DNA from: Dermatemys mawii
Taxonomy: Eukaryota > Chordata > Testudines > Dermatemydidae
DNA: 64,000 nucleotides
Reading direction: 5' to 3'
Assembly: GCA_007922305.1 (NCBI GenBank)
Contig: ML677358.1
Coordinates: 12,169,343 to 12,233,342 of the forward strand
Shown here: positions 45,501 through 61,219 of the stretch, in pieces
Layout: each line of letters begins with the position of its first letter
Numbering within the stretch: position 1 is the stretch's first letter
The notes under the pieces: generated by a model
Seen by the model: only the letters and a program-made list of their open reading frames with translations
What the model was told of the DNA's origin: nothing
The model's database searches: none
Position numbers and translations under genes: made by a program

Positions 45501-47473
45501 GAAGAGAAAATCCGAGAATACTTTGGAGAGTTTGGAGAGGTATGTAACTTAATCCTGGTACATGCTGAAACATAGCAGAATAGCCTGTAATCATATTTTG
45601 TAAACTGAACATAGACTGGATTGTCAAGTTTACAAAACTTTTTTGTTCCAAAATGCCTTGAAGTATTCAAAATAAGCAGTTTTATAGTAGTAATTTAAAA
45701 TTAAGGGTTTGACTTCCAAAAAGTCGTGCACTTAAAAAGGATATGACTATCATAACAGCTTCATGCAGAAAATGCCAGATGTGCACTTAACACTTGTGGT
45801 CTAATTGAGTACTTGTTCTGTCATTTGTGAACACCTGTTTGTCACCATACTTAAATCTTATTTAGAGCTCTAGCCTTCTTAAACTTGTGCAAACTGACTT
45901 ATTGTTAGCTTTAGCTTCCTTTAGTAGAACAATGGTATTTTTATGTAACCTGTTCAGGTATGAAATACAAAATAGTAATAATAGAATGAAAAGTAATGGT
46001 CCTGAAGTTGTATTTCATGTTTTCAGATTGAAGCAATTGAACTTCCAATGGATCCAAAGACCAACAAAAGGAGAGGCTTTGTGTTCATCACTTTCAAGGA
46101 AGAAGATCCAGTCAAGAAGATCTTGGAAAAAAAATTCCATAATGTTAGCGGAAGCAAGGTGGGAAATTCAGATTAAAGCAATTATTTCCCCAGTTTTGGA
46201 GGTTGATATCTAATTTACAACACTATTTCAGAAAGCATGAGATTCAGTTCAGTGACTATTTCTGGTCTTCAGTACACAGATGCAGTAAGGACAATTTATA
46301 TTTAATTAGTTGGACTATTTGAAGGACTATCACTACCTTTCTAGGATTTCTCAAAGAAGAAATTTTTCTGCTGATACTACAGGAAGTTTTGTAAAGGACA
46401 TTGTTAACCTCAGACAATTTTAGCTGCTAAACTTGTGCAAGTCCCCTTGTGGTTTTAAAATCTACCTTAAAATATTAGTTAGCTCTCAAGTTACACAAAT
46501 AAACCAGCTGAAGGTCTGACAAAATTTCATCCTTTTTTATAGCTGTTGCAGTATTTTTAACATGATCATTTAGAACATCTTAGTTTGACTGCCTCCTTGA
46601 TAGCACTCCCTGGTGCCATTGCAGCAGTAAACAAGAGTGGAATATCCACAATCACTGTTCATTTAAAATCCCAAATCTACAAGAGTCCCAACTTAAACTT
46701 CTGGTATTTGCATTTATTTGGATCCTCTTGACCAGTGGCTCTCAATGAGGAAGTAAGCAATTTTTTTTCAGTAATTGTGTGGTTTTTGTAAGCAAGCAGT
46801 TTAGTGAGGTGAAACTTGAGGTACACAAGACAAATCAAACTACTGAAAGGATACAGAAGTCTGGAAACATTGCAAGCCACTGTAGATGACCACTAAGATC
46901 ACAGGTCACCTACTTTACGCTTTGAGTTAAAGGCAGTGTTGTATTTAAGCACATTGCTCTCCTTGCTTTTTTTAGTGTGAGATCAAGGTAGCGCAGCCGA
47001 AGGAAGTGTACCAGCAGCAACAATTCAGTAGTGGCGGAGGAAGAGGCAGCTACGGAGGAAGAGGCAGAGGTGGAAGAGGTGGTAAGTGTTGCACACATAC
47101 TTAAGTATGGACGCATTCAGAACTAAGATGCTTGTACTAAAATGGGATTTTGTGGATGGTTTTCCCTTCTGTAGCTCAAAGTCAAATTTGGAATCAAGGT
47201 TATGGCAATTACTGGACCCAGGGTTATGGGAATCAAGGATACGGCTATCAGCAAGGTTATGGTGGCTATGGAGGCTATGATTATTCAGGATGTGGGTATT
47301 ATGAATATGGACCAGGCTATGATTACAGTAAGTAAAGAGAAATGTATTGGGTATAAGCACACAAGTAATAGCAGTTTAATGCATTTGATCTCTTGTTCAT
47401 AGGTCAAGGCAGTGCAAATTATGGGAAAAGTCCAAGACGTGGTGGTCATCAGAATAATTACAAGCCATATTGA
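41876..47473 (+). CDS. HNRNPAB: HNRNPAB, heterogeneous nuclear ribonucleoprotein A/B (327 aa)
   Basis: HNRNPAB (CBF-A, ABBP1) binds AU- and G-rich RNA and single-stranded DNA, and acts in mRNA processing, transport and transcription. Coding exons: 41876-42069, 45121-45289, 45381-45539, 46027-46158, 46976-47081, 47175-47327 and 47403-47473, all with GT-AG borders and matching phases, giving 327 aa. An acidic/Ala-Gly N-terminal segment (1-65) is followed by RRM1 (about 66-145; RNP2 'MFVGGL', RNP1 'RGFGFILF'), RRM2 (about 150-228; 'IFVGGL', 'RGFVFITF'), an RGG-type stretch (about 240-253) and a GY-rich tail ending '[10 protein letters not shown]'. The ATG starts the recognised 'MSEVEQQ'. No disabling change seen. 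HNRNPD and HNRNPDL are excluded by the 'YDYSQGS' and '[12 protein letters not shown]' C-terminus. Confidence 0.97.
42765..42960. repeat. DNA-transposon-like repeat in HNRNPAB intron 1
   Basis: 'gtggcgtagttgtagctgca' and 'cagtctagatgcagctacct' form a hairpin, and 'gttggcataggtaaatccac' follows. Same family as the copies at 39.88 and 40.85 kb. Confidence 0.45.
43000..45110. other. HNRNPAB intron 1, no further feature recognised
   Basis: AT-rich intron sequence without a recognised repeat or exon. The intron ends with the acceptor 'gaaatttcag' at 45120. Confidence 0.5.
47175..47327 (+). other. HNRNPAB GY-rich cassette exon
   Basis: This 153-nt exon encodes the 51-residue Gly-Tyr-rich segment ('QGYGNYW', '[11 protein letters not shown]', '[10 protein letters not shown]'). 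Both borders are phase 1, so skipping keeps the frame and joins the RGG region to the last exon. Mammalian HNRNPAB produces long and short isoforms (p42/p37) by skipping the equivalent exon of 47 codons, so the same choice is expected here. Confidence 0.7.
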
Positions 47474-48058
47474 TCAAATTTATTCAGGTATGCAGTGGCA
47501 TGGTCTCTTTTAGAAAATGACTGCATAGGTTTTGTACTCAATGCTGTAGATGGATATTACAATTATGTACCAAATTAACTTTACAATAAATTTCTATGGC
47601 CTGTTAAATGTGCATCTTAAGAGCTCCCTGGAAATGTCTTACATGTTTAATATTTACAGATAACTAGTTGTCTAGACAGTGTGGTGTGTAAACTTCAGCC
47701 TTGCTGAAGATTTAATTAATGATTTTATTAATAGGTTAAACAAACTGATTTTGAGGGTCTGCTTAAAGCTGCAGCTCTGCAACTAGGGACTGCCTCTTGG
47801 AGTTTACTATGGACTCTGCATTACTCCAGTTGTACAGAATGAGATGTATCTTAGGGAACCAGTGTCACTTTCCACCTTTTTATTTTGTATTGTTTTTGTG
47901 TCATACATTTCCTGTAATGGAAGTGTTAATTTTACTGTACTTTTTGGTACCTTTTTGGAATCTAATGTATTGTAAGGTATTTTACATGTGTTCTGATTCA
48001 CCATGACATGGATATTGAAGCTATCCTAGCTTTTGAAATAAAAAAGGTGTAATCTAGT
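47474..48058 (+). terminator. HNRNPAB 3' UTR with polyadenylation signals
   Basis: AATAAA at 47585-47590 and at 48037-48042. The second, followed by a GT-rich stretch ('ggtgtaatctagtgtcttgtg'), is the better candidate. A donor-like 'cag|gtatgc' occurs 15 nt after the stop (47488), with an acceptor-like 'ttattaatag' ending at 47734. This would make a 3' UTR intron, as known in the related HNRNPD. Confidence 0.65.
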
Positions 48059-48394
48059 GTCTTGTGCCATTCTTCAGCTGTATCAGTAAAACTCTAGTGT
48101 ACTGCTTCCAAACTGAAGTAAAATTAGTTGTTCGTAGCAATCTAGTCACAGTTAAAGGGTTGGACTTTTAAAACTGGATTGTGTTGGTCAGTGGTGTATT
48201 AATATTTAGAGTTGGGAATGGATGATCATCTTAATTGATAGTACAGGGAAAAAAATTCAGGAGAAATCCCTCATTGAAATCGAGCTATCGGGGAGGTGTG
48301 GTGGCTTTTGAAATATCTTGTCTTCCAGACAACTGTAATGATCCTTTAAGTAACTATGTACCTCTGGTTCCTAGAAAGAAGCTGAACTCTAGGC

Positions 48395-48519
48395 CAGTAG
48401 TTTTCAACCTATTTACCATAGTTTGGATGCAGCCCACATAAATACCACTTGTAGGGCTCTGAGGATGTCACATAGGCTGCAGCTCTGTGCTAATTGGGCT
48501 TCAGATTTGAGAACCACTG
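48395..48519. mobile_element. hAT-type MITE with perfect 8-bp target duplication
   Basis: 125-bp element from 'cagtagttttcaacct' to 'tttgagaaccactg', flanked by 'ctctaggc' at 48387-48394 and 48520-48527. It lies 350 bp beyond the HNRNPAB polyA signal. Confidence 0.92.
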
Positions 48520-48539
48520 CTCTAGGCAGAGACTGAGAT

Positions 48540-49540
48540 ATGGATATTTGTTTGTAGGTGGCTTCATTGATGAAGGATCAGAACTGGGGGCTTGAAGGAA
48601 GATTAAGTTGGGGAAGAATCCCTCTTCTCCTGCTTTTAACAGTAACTAAAATTTCCTGCTTATTTGTGTGCAGATCTTATTTCCTTGAACTTGACTAATT
48701 TTTTTGTTTGCCAGCCTTCCAGGAAAAGTGGGTTAGACAGAACTTGAATTTACTATAAGGACAAGCTGAACTTTTCTGGCTTTATATAAATTAAAGCAGA
48801 AAGGTTATAGAACCAATAAAACTATATTTAAAATGCCAATCCAAAATTGTATGGGCCCTGGAGAAACAGTATAGCCACTAATATCAAAATTCTAAAACAT
48901 TTTTGTCCTGCATTGCACCTACTCACTGCAGTGCAGTTTCTTATTTTAGGTTTACTGACTACTCCAAATATGAGGGGAGCATTCTATTTAATAGTACCCA
49001 CTGATCTGCTTTCTTGATGGAAGCTGGAGGAACCATTTCAAAATGACATTGCTGCATAGCTTTTGCTATTTGATAGTCTAGCAGAGACCTACATTTTAAG
49101 CAGTTCTGTAAACATGGCTGAAATTTTTAGTTCCCAAAGATTTTTAAACTGACACTGCAATTGTGAAAACCGAGAGTACAAGATGACCTCTCAAACCATT
49201 AACAGACTCCTTCTCTTCATAGTTCATTCTTTGCATGTTTCTAACTTCTGCAGTATTTCCTTTTCCACCTCAAAATAACTGCCTTCTGTACTAGGGAATG
49301 CAAATTAAACTCTAGAGTACCAAAAAAGGGCACTGGTGTTATGGGGTGTAAGGCCTGTGGGCTTGGTAGAAACTATTAAGTAAATTCTCATGATAGTCCT
49401 GCTGTAGTTCTAGTATGCATTTACTACCTAATTATATAAATGGTTTTTTTGTATCGAGTTTTAGAGTATTATGATCATGACTTTATGAAAACATTTCAAT
49501 ACTAAAGTTGCTCCCCATCTCCTCTTCTACCTGTAGCTAC
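48540..49540. other. Intergenic, no feature recognised
   Basis: AT-rich sequence between HNRNPAB and the DIRS-like element. No exon or repeat was recognised. Confidence 0.45.
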
Positions 49541-49549
49541 ATTTCTCCA

Positions 49550-52500
49550 ACCAGCTTAATACAGTGCAAGGAGAGAGGTTATACCCCTCCCCTTCATAAT
49601 TGTTAGAGGCCATGCAAAGCTGTAGCAGGGCCAGGGCAGCTGTGCACAATCTCTTCCTCCCCCTCCACACACACTGATCACTAATCTCCTGCCCTGTAGC
49701 AGCAAACACCACTGTGATCCTGTCTGTTCTTTACCAGCTTCATTTTCTGTTTTGGTAGACACAGACAGCTACTCTCCCCTTTTCTTCTGCATAATAAGTA
49801 ATGGGATAGCTGCAACCACTTTAAACCAGCAATCCTGTGCTTCACTTCCAGACTTCTCTAGTTTCCTCTTAGATTCCTCATGGCAAAACTTGTGGTACCA
49901 ACTCCTGTACTAAAGCATCTGCATTTTAAATCTTTGCCTGAGACAGCAATACTGCTGCACCCCTTTAAGGATGTGATCGGCTACTACGAAGCTACTCCTT
50001 GATAAGGTCAGAGCATAAGCAGGCACAGCGATAGCTACAAGTTGCAAGAGCTAAACTAGCTGCTGTGTTAAATTAAGGCTACAGTATCAAGTGCTTCCAA
50101 AAAATATAAATCATAGTGACACTTTTCCAAAGATCCACCTTATCAAGAGGTGGAAGTTAATAGCTACCTTCATAGTATTCTTTGCTTTGGAAGAGTCCAA
50201 GTAGCCTAATTATGAAGGACCATTCCAGCAGCCTGCATAGCATATCTCCCTAAAGGCAATCAGACTTTATGCCAGGGCATCCACCTTAGCAGCCATAGAA
50301 GTCTACCCATCTCTGGACAAATTCATCAAGATGTAGAACTTGATAGCCATGTTGGTAAAGTCCATAGGATGGACCATAGCCAACTATTGAATCCAGATGC
50401 TGGTCTTCCTGATTTCATGCACAGAAGTTACCTCATGGACACAGTCCCATAAACACTTCCTCCAGTATTTTCTAATAAAAGTATAGACCATTTAGAAAAA
50501 TGCAGGCAGCAGTAGCTGCTGGTTCTGAGCTATAGGTTAAACAGTCAGCTAATGTATTATTCCATAGAACATCCACATGCATGGATACATTCCAGACCAA
50601 CTTTAAAGTCAGAAGGGACCATTATACTCATCTAGTCTGACCTTCTGCATAAGGCAGACCCCAGAATCTCATCCACCCACTCCTGCAATAAACTTCCCAT
50701 CTATGTCTGAGCCACTGAAGTCCTCAAATCATAGTTTAAAGACCACAAGATACAGAGCATCCTAGATGGAAGGGGAAGTACATCTGGGGTACAGGATAGC
50801 ATCAGGCACCTGGAATTCCTACAAAAGGAGCATCAAGCTGGGGAGCTCAAATGTGTAAACTAGTGCTATGGAGATTCCAGAACTACATTGAGGGCTGCTG
50901 ATGCAGTCAGACACAACTCCCATTCTGGTTCACATTACCCCATGAAGAATAGAGTAACTACCTGTTCCTCTCTCTCTTCTGAAAGTAAAGATGATTCTCC
51001 CTGCTAGAGCAGCAATACATGTAAAAGATGAGCTGAGCCAAAAGACAGACTTGACTCAAACTCAAAACAAACAATACCTAAAGCAGGAAGTCCATTCTGA
51101 TTTTACACAAGTTCCACCTTCTGGTGGTCAACCTACTCACCAATCACAAGAACACATATTTGAAATATTCCATCAGCGTAATGCCTAGGGCTAGATTTTC
51201 TTTTGCACAGATGGCCCTAAAGCTGTATATGCATTTCTACTTCTAGAAAAGATGATACAGAAGATGAGAAACAGCAAACCTGATAATGCTAGGTCCTTCA
51301 CCAGCCAAGGAGACCATGGTTTGTCAATCTGACAGAACTGAACTTGAAGTCACTGTTGCAGCTACTTGTGAGACAAGGCATTCTTTACCAAGGCCTATTC
51401 CTCCATTCACACCCAAATAATCTACAACTGATTTCCTGACTAATGAGAGAGGCAGTATTAGCTGTGCTAGAACTATCCTCCACAGGGAGTAGAAGTGTCC
51501 TCATTACTAGGCAAGCTTCAATACTAAAGGCCCCATGTGGACACTAGGTTTAGCTTATGGGGTCAAGAACAGTACAACTACTATCAAGGATCCTAGACTT
51601 TATTCAGAAAGATGTAGACAAGAGACTGTAGCCAAGCACCATACCACACCAGGTGTCTGCTTATAAGAAGCATCTTATTTGCAGGATCCTCTGCTTCCAT
51701 GACACAGAACCCTCAGGTATCCAGATTTCTCAGAGCAGTCCACCTGGCTTAGCTAATCGGTGTGGAAGCCTACCACTGGCATTAAAAGCCCCTACCACAC
51801 AATGTGTTGAGCCCCTGACCTGTAGCTCCATCCTACCTATCTGTGCAAAGTCTTCTAGTTACCGTGTCTGCTAGATGAGTTTCTGAAGGGACACTTCTGT
51901 AAGAACTCTATTGTAACATGATGACAACATGTTACTAAGAATCTCAGAATCATCATTCCATACCTCTCAGGGAAATTATACTCCCTTCAGTCTGGCCAAA
52001 GCCACAACACCCAATAGAAGAAGCTGTAGCACACTTCAGATATTTAAAGAGCACTAAAGATCTGTATAAGGTGCACTGATCTGACAATAAAATTGGGCTT
52101 ATTGCCTGCTTTCAAATGAGGTGCCAAGGTGTCAGTGCTTCTGTTCCCAGTGGCATCAAGGCTTGCTCCACAAAATCTATGGTGACTTTGGGGGTGGGAA
52201 GAGCTTGTGCTTCCACAATAGGGATATGCAAGGCAGCAACATGAGCATCTGTTTAACACTGTTTGTTAGACTCTGTAAAAAGTGGGTTTTCTGTTCTCTG
52301 CAGCAGCTTCTATAGTCTATCATAGTAGCATGCCATTTTGTGCGTTTAAGTCGGACAGTTAACTTCTCTCTCTCATCCCTCCCTATTTCAGTTCACTGCT
52401 CACTACTTCTCATAAGCAATGGAAATGTGGGGGATACTAAACTGTAGTACTGTAAACTTCTTACCTGATGAGCTTTCTGCTAGCAGCATCTCCCATAATG

Positions 52501-52770
52501 GCTTCCTGGCCAGGGAACAGTATTAATTTAATTTCAATAGTTCTGGTTGTAGACCATGGCCTACTGTGGCAGTACACTCACTTACCATCATATTCTACAA
52601 GCTTTTACACACCTACGGCATGAACTATCCGGTAGCAGGCTGGAAAAGGGGGCATAGCTAGCACAGATGTGCTACAGCTTTGAACTGAGTCTGGAATCTG
52701 CAATCAGGAGGAGCTTCTGTGTATCAAATGGTGGGAGATGGAGCTAGCAGAAAGTAAATAACCAGATAAG
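49550..52770 (+). mobile_element. Decayed DIRS-like retroelement with inverted termini
   Basis: Near 49605-49630 the left end has 'catgcaaagctgtagcaggg', roughly the inverse of the right-end 'gtgctacagctttgaactg' at 52669-52687, as expected for DIRS inverted terminal repeats. Broken plus-strand frames include a reverse-transcriptase-like stretch near 50300-50420 ('LIAMLVKSIGWTIANY'), a segment near 51360-51500 ('LLRQGILYQGLFLHSH'), and at 52195-52250 a tyrosine-recombinase-like 'CASTIGICKAAT' (family form: DICxAATW). Many stops and frameshifts mean it is dead. DIRS elements integrate with a tyrosine recombinase instead of an integrase. The assignment rests on motif memory and the inverted ends. 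Confidence 0.55.
50598..50745 (-). mobile_element. CR1 3' end inserted in the DIRS-like element
   Basis: 'gtcagaagggaccattatac', 'tcatctagtctgacctt' and 'tctgagccactgaagtcct' are the reverse complement of a CR1 3' UTR. It interrupts the DIRS-like reading and so is younger than it. Confidence 0.75.
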
Positions 52771-52779
52771 AAATTTACT

Positions 52780-54360
52780 CCTCCCTCAGGTCTTATTCTT
52801 AGAAAACACTTAAAGTTCTAGACTGTAGAAAACTTCCTGTAAGTTACTGTAGTATTAGCCCTTTGCATTTAGCTCACATGGTCACTACCTTTTCATTGAT
52901 TTCAAGATGGGGAGCATGCAAAATAAAATAGAACACAAGTAATCCTACATGCCATGATTCCCCTCCTCCCCCAATCAAGCTGAACCCTGAGAATTTAAAT
53001 AATTACATAACGATGGGGGTTTGGGGCATGGGAAATAAGCAGATATTTTAACTAGTTACAGGAATAGTTTAACAGAGAAGACTCGCACCATTATCCCTGG
53101 TGAAATGTACATTAGTCAGCAAGTGCATGTAGAGCAGCTTGTGGGTTAAGCAGGCTGTCACACTGAGGCTTGTGGAGTTGGATCCTGGGTGCACAGTGAT
53201 TAGAGCCTGAAGCAAAATCTGAGGATGCTTATACTCCAAAGCAGAATTTACCATTCCTTTTTTGTTGTAATTGAGACATGTTCCATTGCTGTTGAAGAGA
53301 ACCTTAAACTACCTAGTGAGAGCATGCAACATGTACAAAGCTATTTTATGCTATGCTTCATTGCCCATACGTACTCCGGTGTTTGTCCAGGACACAAAAT
53401 GCCATCTGTGGGCACTTTAGATTGGACCTCCTCTTTCCTCACTAAACATGTCCTCAGAAGGTGATTCATAGGGAACTTTGGTACAGAGTTTGGGACTGAG
53501 CGCCATCTGTTTGAAACCGATGGCTGAAAACCAGTCTAGCTATTTAGACCTTATATTAGCATAAAATAAATCAGGTGGTGTAACTGGTGAGATACAGAAG
53601 TATGGCAAAATAAGGACAGATACATATGGTTATTGGGTTCTGCATGTTCTCTAGTGGGGTACTGTGGGATGGCAGAATGTTTGGCCTAGCTCAGATGGTT
53701 ATAGTCACTGGAATAGCTGAAACCAGAAAAATGAAATGCCACAAAGTGATACACAGGAGCTAGAATAGACAAATAGCTCCTGGGTAGTCATCGTTTTCTG
53801 AAATTGGCTGCTAATTAAATGAATACTACACCACCTTTGCTACAGCTGAAGCAAACTATTCTATATCATAATGGCTGTATATTTTCTCTAAAGCTTTTCA
53901 CCGCTAAAGAAAGAAGTGTTTCTAAACATTGTAGATTCAAATGTAATTATTTAACTTAAATGTGCACTAGTTATGGGGAAACATGATAGATTTAATGATC
54001 CTTTGTAGTAGATTTTGTCAAATTTACTGTCTGGAACCTTAAGATGAAAGATAAGATGTAAAGTATGTATCAGGTTTCATATTTTCTTTACATGAAGGAA
54101 ATTAACTATGTCAAAACCTCTCCTCCTATGTTGTATTTAAAGCAAAGTTGCAGACTCTTTGCCATGTACTATAGCAACGGTTTCTTGTATGATGATATAG
54201 GAAATAAGCAACTAAAAAGGAGAACTACCTTCAAAGTTTTTTGTGATCAGTTACATTGCATACACTTGAAAGTTGACATCCAGCTCCTACAGCAGTGTGT
54301 CTAATCTTAATGACAATTAAATTAGATCCTTAGACTTCTCTGCCTTCTGTTTAATTTCAT
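52780..54360. other. Intergenic, no feature recognised
   Basis: Unique-looking AT-rich sequence. Frames of 60-80 codons here match no family I know. Confidence 0.45.
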
Positions 54361-54369
54361 AAATCTAGA

Positions 54370-54679
54370 CTGGGGTCAGCAACCTTTCAGAAGTGGTATG
54401 CCCAGTCTTCATTGATTCACTCTAATTTAAGGTTTTGCGTGCCTGTAATATGTTAATGTTTTTAGAGGGTCTCTTTCTATAAGTCTATAATATATAAACT
54501 AAACTATTGTTGTATATAAAGTAAATAAGGTTTTTAAAATGTTTAAGAAGCTTCACTTAAAATTAAATTCAAATGGAAAATGTCCCAGACCAGTGGCCAG
54601 GACCCAGGTAACGTGAGTGCCACTGAAAATCAGTTTGTGTGCCACCTTTGGCACCCGTGCCATAGGTTGCCTACCCCTG
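54370..54679. mobile_element. Complete hAT-type non-autonomous element (310 bp)
   Basis: Left terminus 'ctggggtcagcaacctttca' and right terminus 'cataggttgcctacccctg' form the inverted repeat. 'atctaga' flanks both sides (54363-54369 and 54680-54686). Internal words 'tttttagagggtctctttct' and 'gtttaagaagcttcactt' are family-typical. It shares its left end with the truncated copy at 6739. Confidence 0.88.
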
Positions 54680-55172
54680 ATCTAGATGAAATATTAGTTA
54701 AGGTATGCTTCTTATATGCTGATTCAAAAGCAACTTTTTCATACTTGAATAAACAGGTAATGTTGGCATGACCTGCTGTAGCGGATATCAGTCTTTGCTT
54801 GAACTAAAGTTAACTTCCGATGCAATGCAGAACCATCTTAGTGTTTCTCCTTAGTTCACCACATAGTGTTTTTGCCTCTGGTCTTATTGCCACTCCCTGT
54901 AATGGCAAAATTCCAAATGCCATTAACAGAAATAGGGTAGGGCTCCGTCACATACTATGCCTTATAGGACACTCACAATTAGAGTATTGGTTTGTCGTCT
55001 TTGATTACTCAAGGAGAATAGAGTAGATTCCAGAAAGGACCACGTTATACTTGGTTACTGAACCTCTGAGTAAGGCAACACAAAGAAATACACTGAAATC
55101 CAACTACCCTCTCATCACCATAAACAGACATCACAGTGGGGGATATTCTTTTAATAGCAGCAGGTTCTTAAA

Positions 55173-55627
55173 GAGTGGTTCTCAAATTTGTACTGGTGAC
55201 CCTTTCACATAGCAAGACTATGAGTGTGACCCCCCCCGCCCCCTTTAAACCAGTGGTCTTCAAACTAGGGTGCGCAAGACCTGAGTGCCGCCGCTGAGAC
55301 CGCCCAGGAGACTGCTGAACTCCTGGACGGTCTGTTTTTAGACTGCCGAAATGCCGCCGCCAGCATCTGCTTTTTGCGGCGGCATTTTGGTGGACATACC
55401 CGCCCTGGGGAGCCGCCAGACTTTTTCCTTCACGGCAAGGGGCCGCAGGGGAAAAAGTTTGAAGACCCTGCTTTAAACATATAAAAAATGTGTGTGTTAA
55501 TTTATAACACCATTATAAATGCTGGAGGAAAAGTGGGGTTTGGGGTGTTGGCTGACAGCTCACTATCCCCTATGTAATAACCTCACAACCCCCTGAGGGT
55601 TCCCAACCCCCTGTTTGAGAACCCCTG
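55173..55627. mobile_element. hAT-type MITE carrying a nested second MITE
   Basis: Outer termini 'gagtggttctcaaatttg' and 'gtttgagaacccctg' are an inverted repeat. Flanks 'ttcttaaa' and 'ttctaaac' are a near-duplicate. The element is split by the inner insertion at 55251-55470. Confidence 0.8.
55251..55470. mobile_element. Nested MITE with perfect 8-bp target duplication
   Basis: 220-bp element from 'cagtggtcttcaaacta' to 'agtttgaagaccctg', flanked by 'ctttaaac' at 55243-55250 and 55471-55478. The interior contains the hairpin words 'gaaatgccgccgcc' and 'gcggcggcattttgg', which also occur in the element at 31592. This suggests a shared interior. Confidence 0.93.
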
Positions 55628-55957
55628 TTCTAAACGATCCAGCTGCTATTGGAGTAGTCAAATTTTGATGTCCTTTAGGGATAAAGATTTAATTATACCA
55701 AAAAAGAGGCATTTCACTTGAGGGAGAATAGATTGTTTTGGGGGCTGAGAAGCTGAAGTGATCCTTCATAAATCAAAATAGTGACTAGAATGGCAGAAAG
55801 TCATCTATTTTGAAAAAATACTACAGGACCATTTGATTGGTTAGCTCTTTACACCATATGCATTATGTCATTACTAGTTTAGTGATCTTAACATTCTAAT
55901 TAAATAAACTGCAAAAGATAAAATGGTTACCTGGCCAGATAGAGCTGAGTCCTAAAG

Positions 55958-60512
<4,555 letters not shown>

Positions 60513-60984
60513 CTGCAATTGAAAATTCAAAAGCTATTTCACTGCGCACACATGAACGGAATATGAAACCTTGAACCTGCTTGCTGTGCTATTTTGCATC
60601 CACAAATGACATCAATTGCACATGCAAATAACCACAACTGCAAAACTAAAGCCACCGAGATGGAATATGACTAGGATCATGATACTACATTGCATTTACT
60701 AGATACAGGCGTGGAAGGATTAGAGTGTTTATTGATAAATGTTTGCTGTACATACACAACCAGATGAAAATATTTTTCCATCTAGGATAATCAAAATAAG
60801 AAAAATGCTACTTGAGAACTTAGAATTTGAATCAAGGATATTTACTTTGTATATTCTGATGTGATATTGATAATTTGTGCTTTAGCATTTTTCTTAATGT
60901 TTGTCGTTAAATAATTGTCTTCTCCCCACATTTCACGTAACTGAAAATTTAAATTGATTAAAAGAAAATAAAAATTAAATTCTG

Positions 60985-61065
60985 TGAAGCCTAGTTATAT
61001 AGCACCTTTCAACAGAAGATCTGAAAGCATTTTATAACAGTGGCTAAGTACATAATATAAATTAT
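60985..61065. repeat. Ancient repeat ('tatatagcacctttcaaca')
   Basis: 'agttatatagcacctttcaa' then 'gatctgaaagcattttataa' matches an old interspersed repeat of reptiles and birds. A shorter copy lies at about 29700-29750 ('ttatatagcacctctgaact'). Confidence 0.5.
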
Positions 61066-61219
61066 CACAGAAGCAGGTCAAAACAATTATAGCCGTGATT
61101 AGTTTGAAAGAAAAATTCTTATCTCTCAAATCAAATTAATGCCCTTATACAGAATTCTGACTACCTGAAAAGAACTATATTTTAGGGTAGGAATCACAAA
61201 GAGGCCAAGTAAGGACAAC

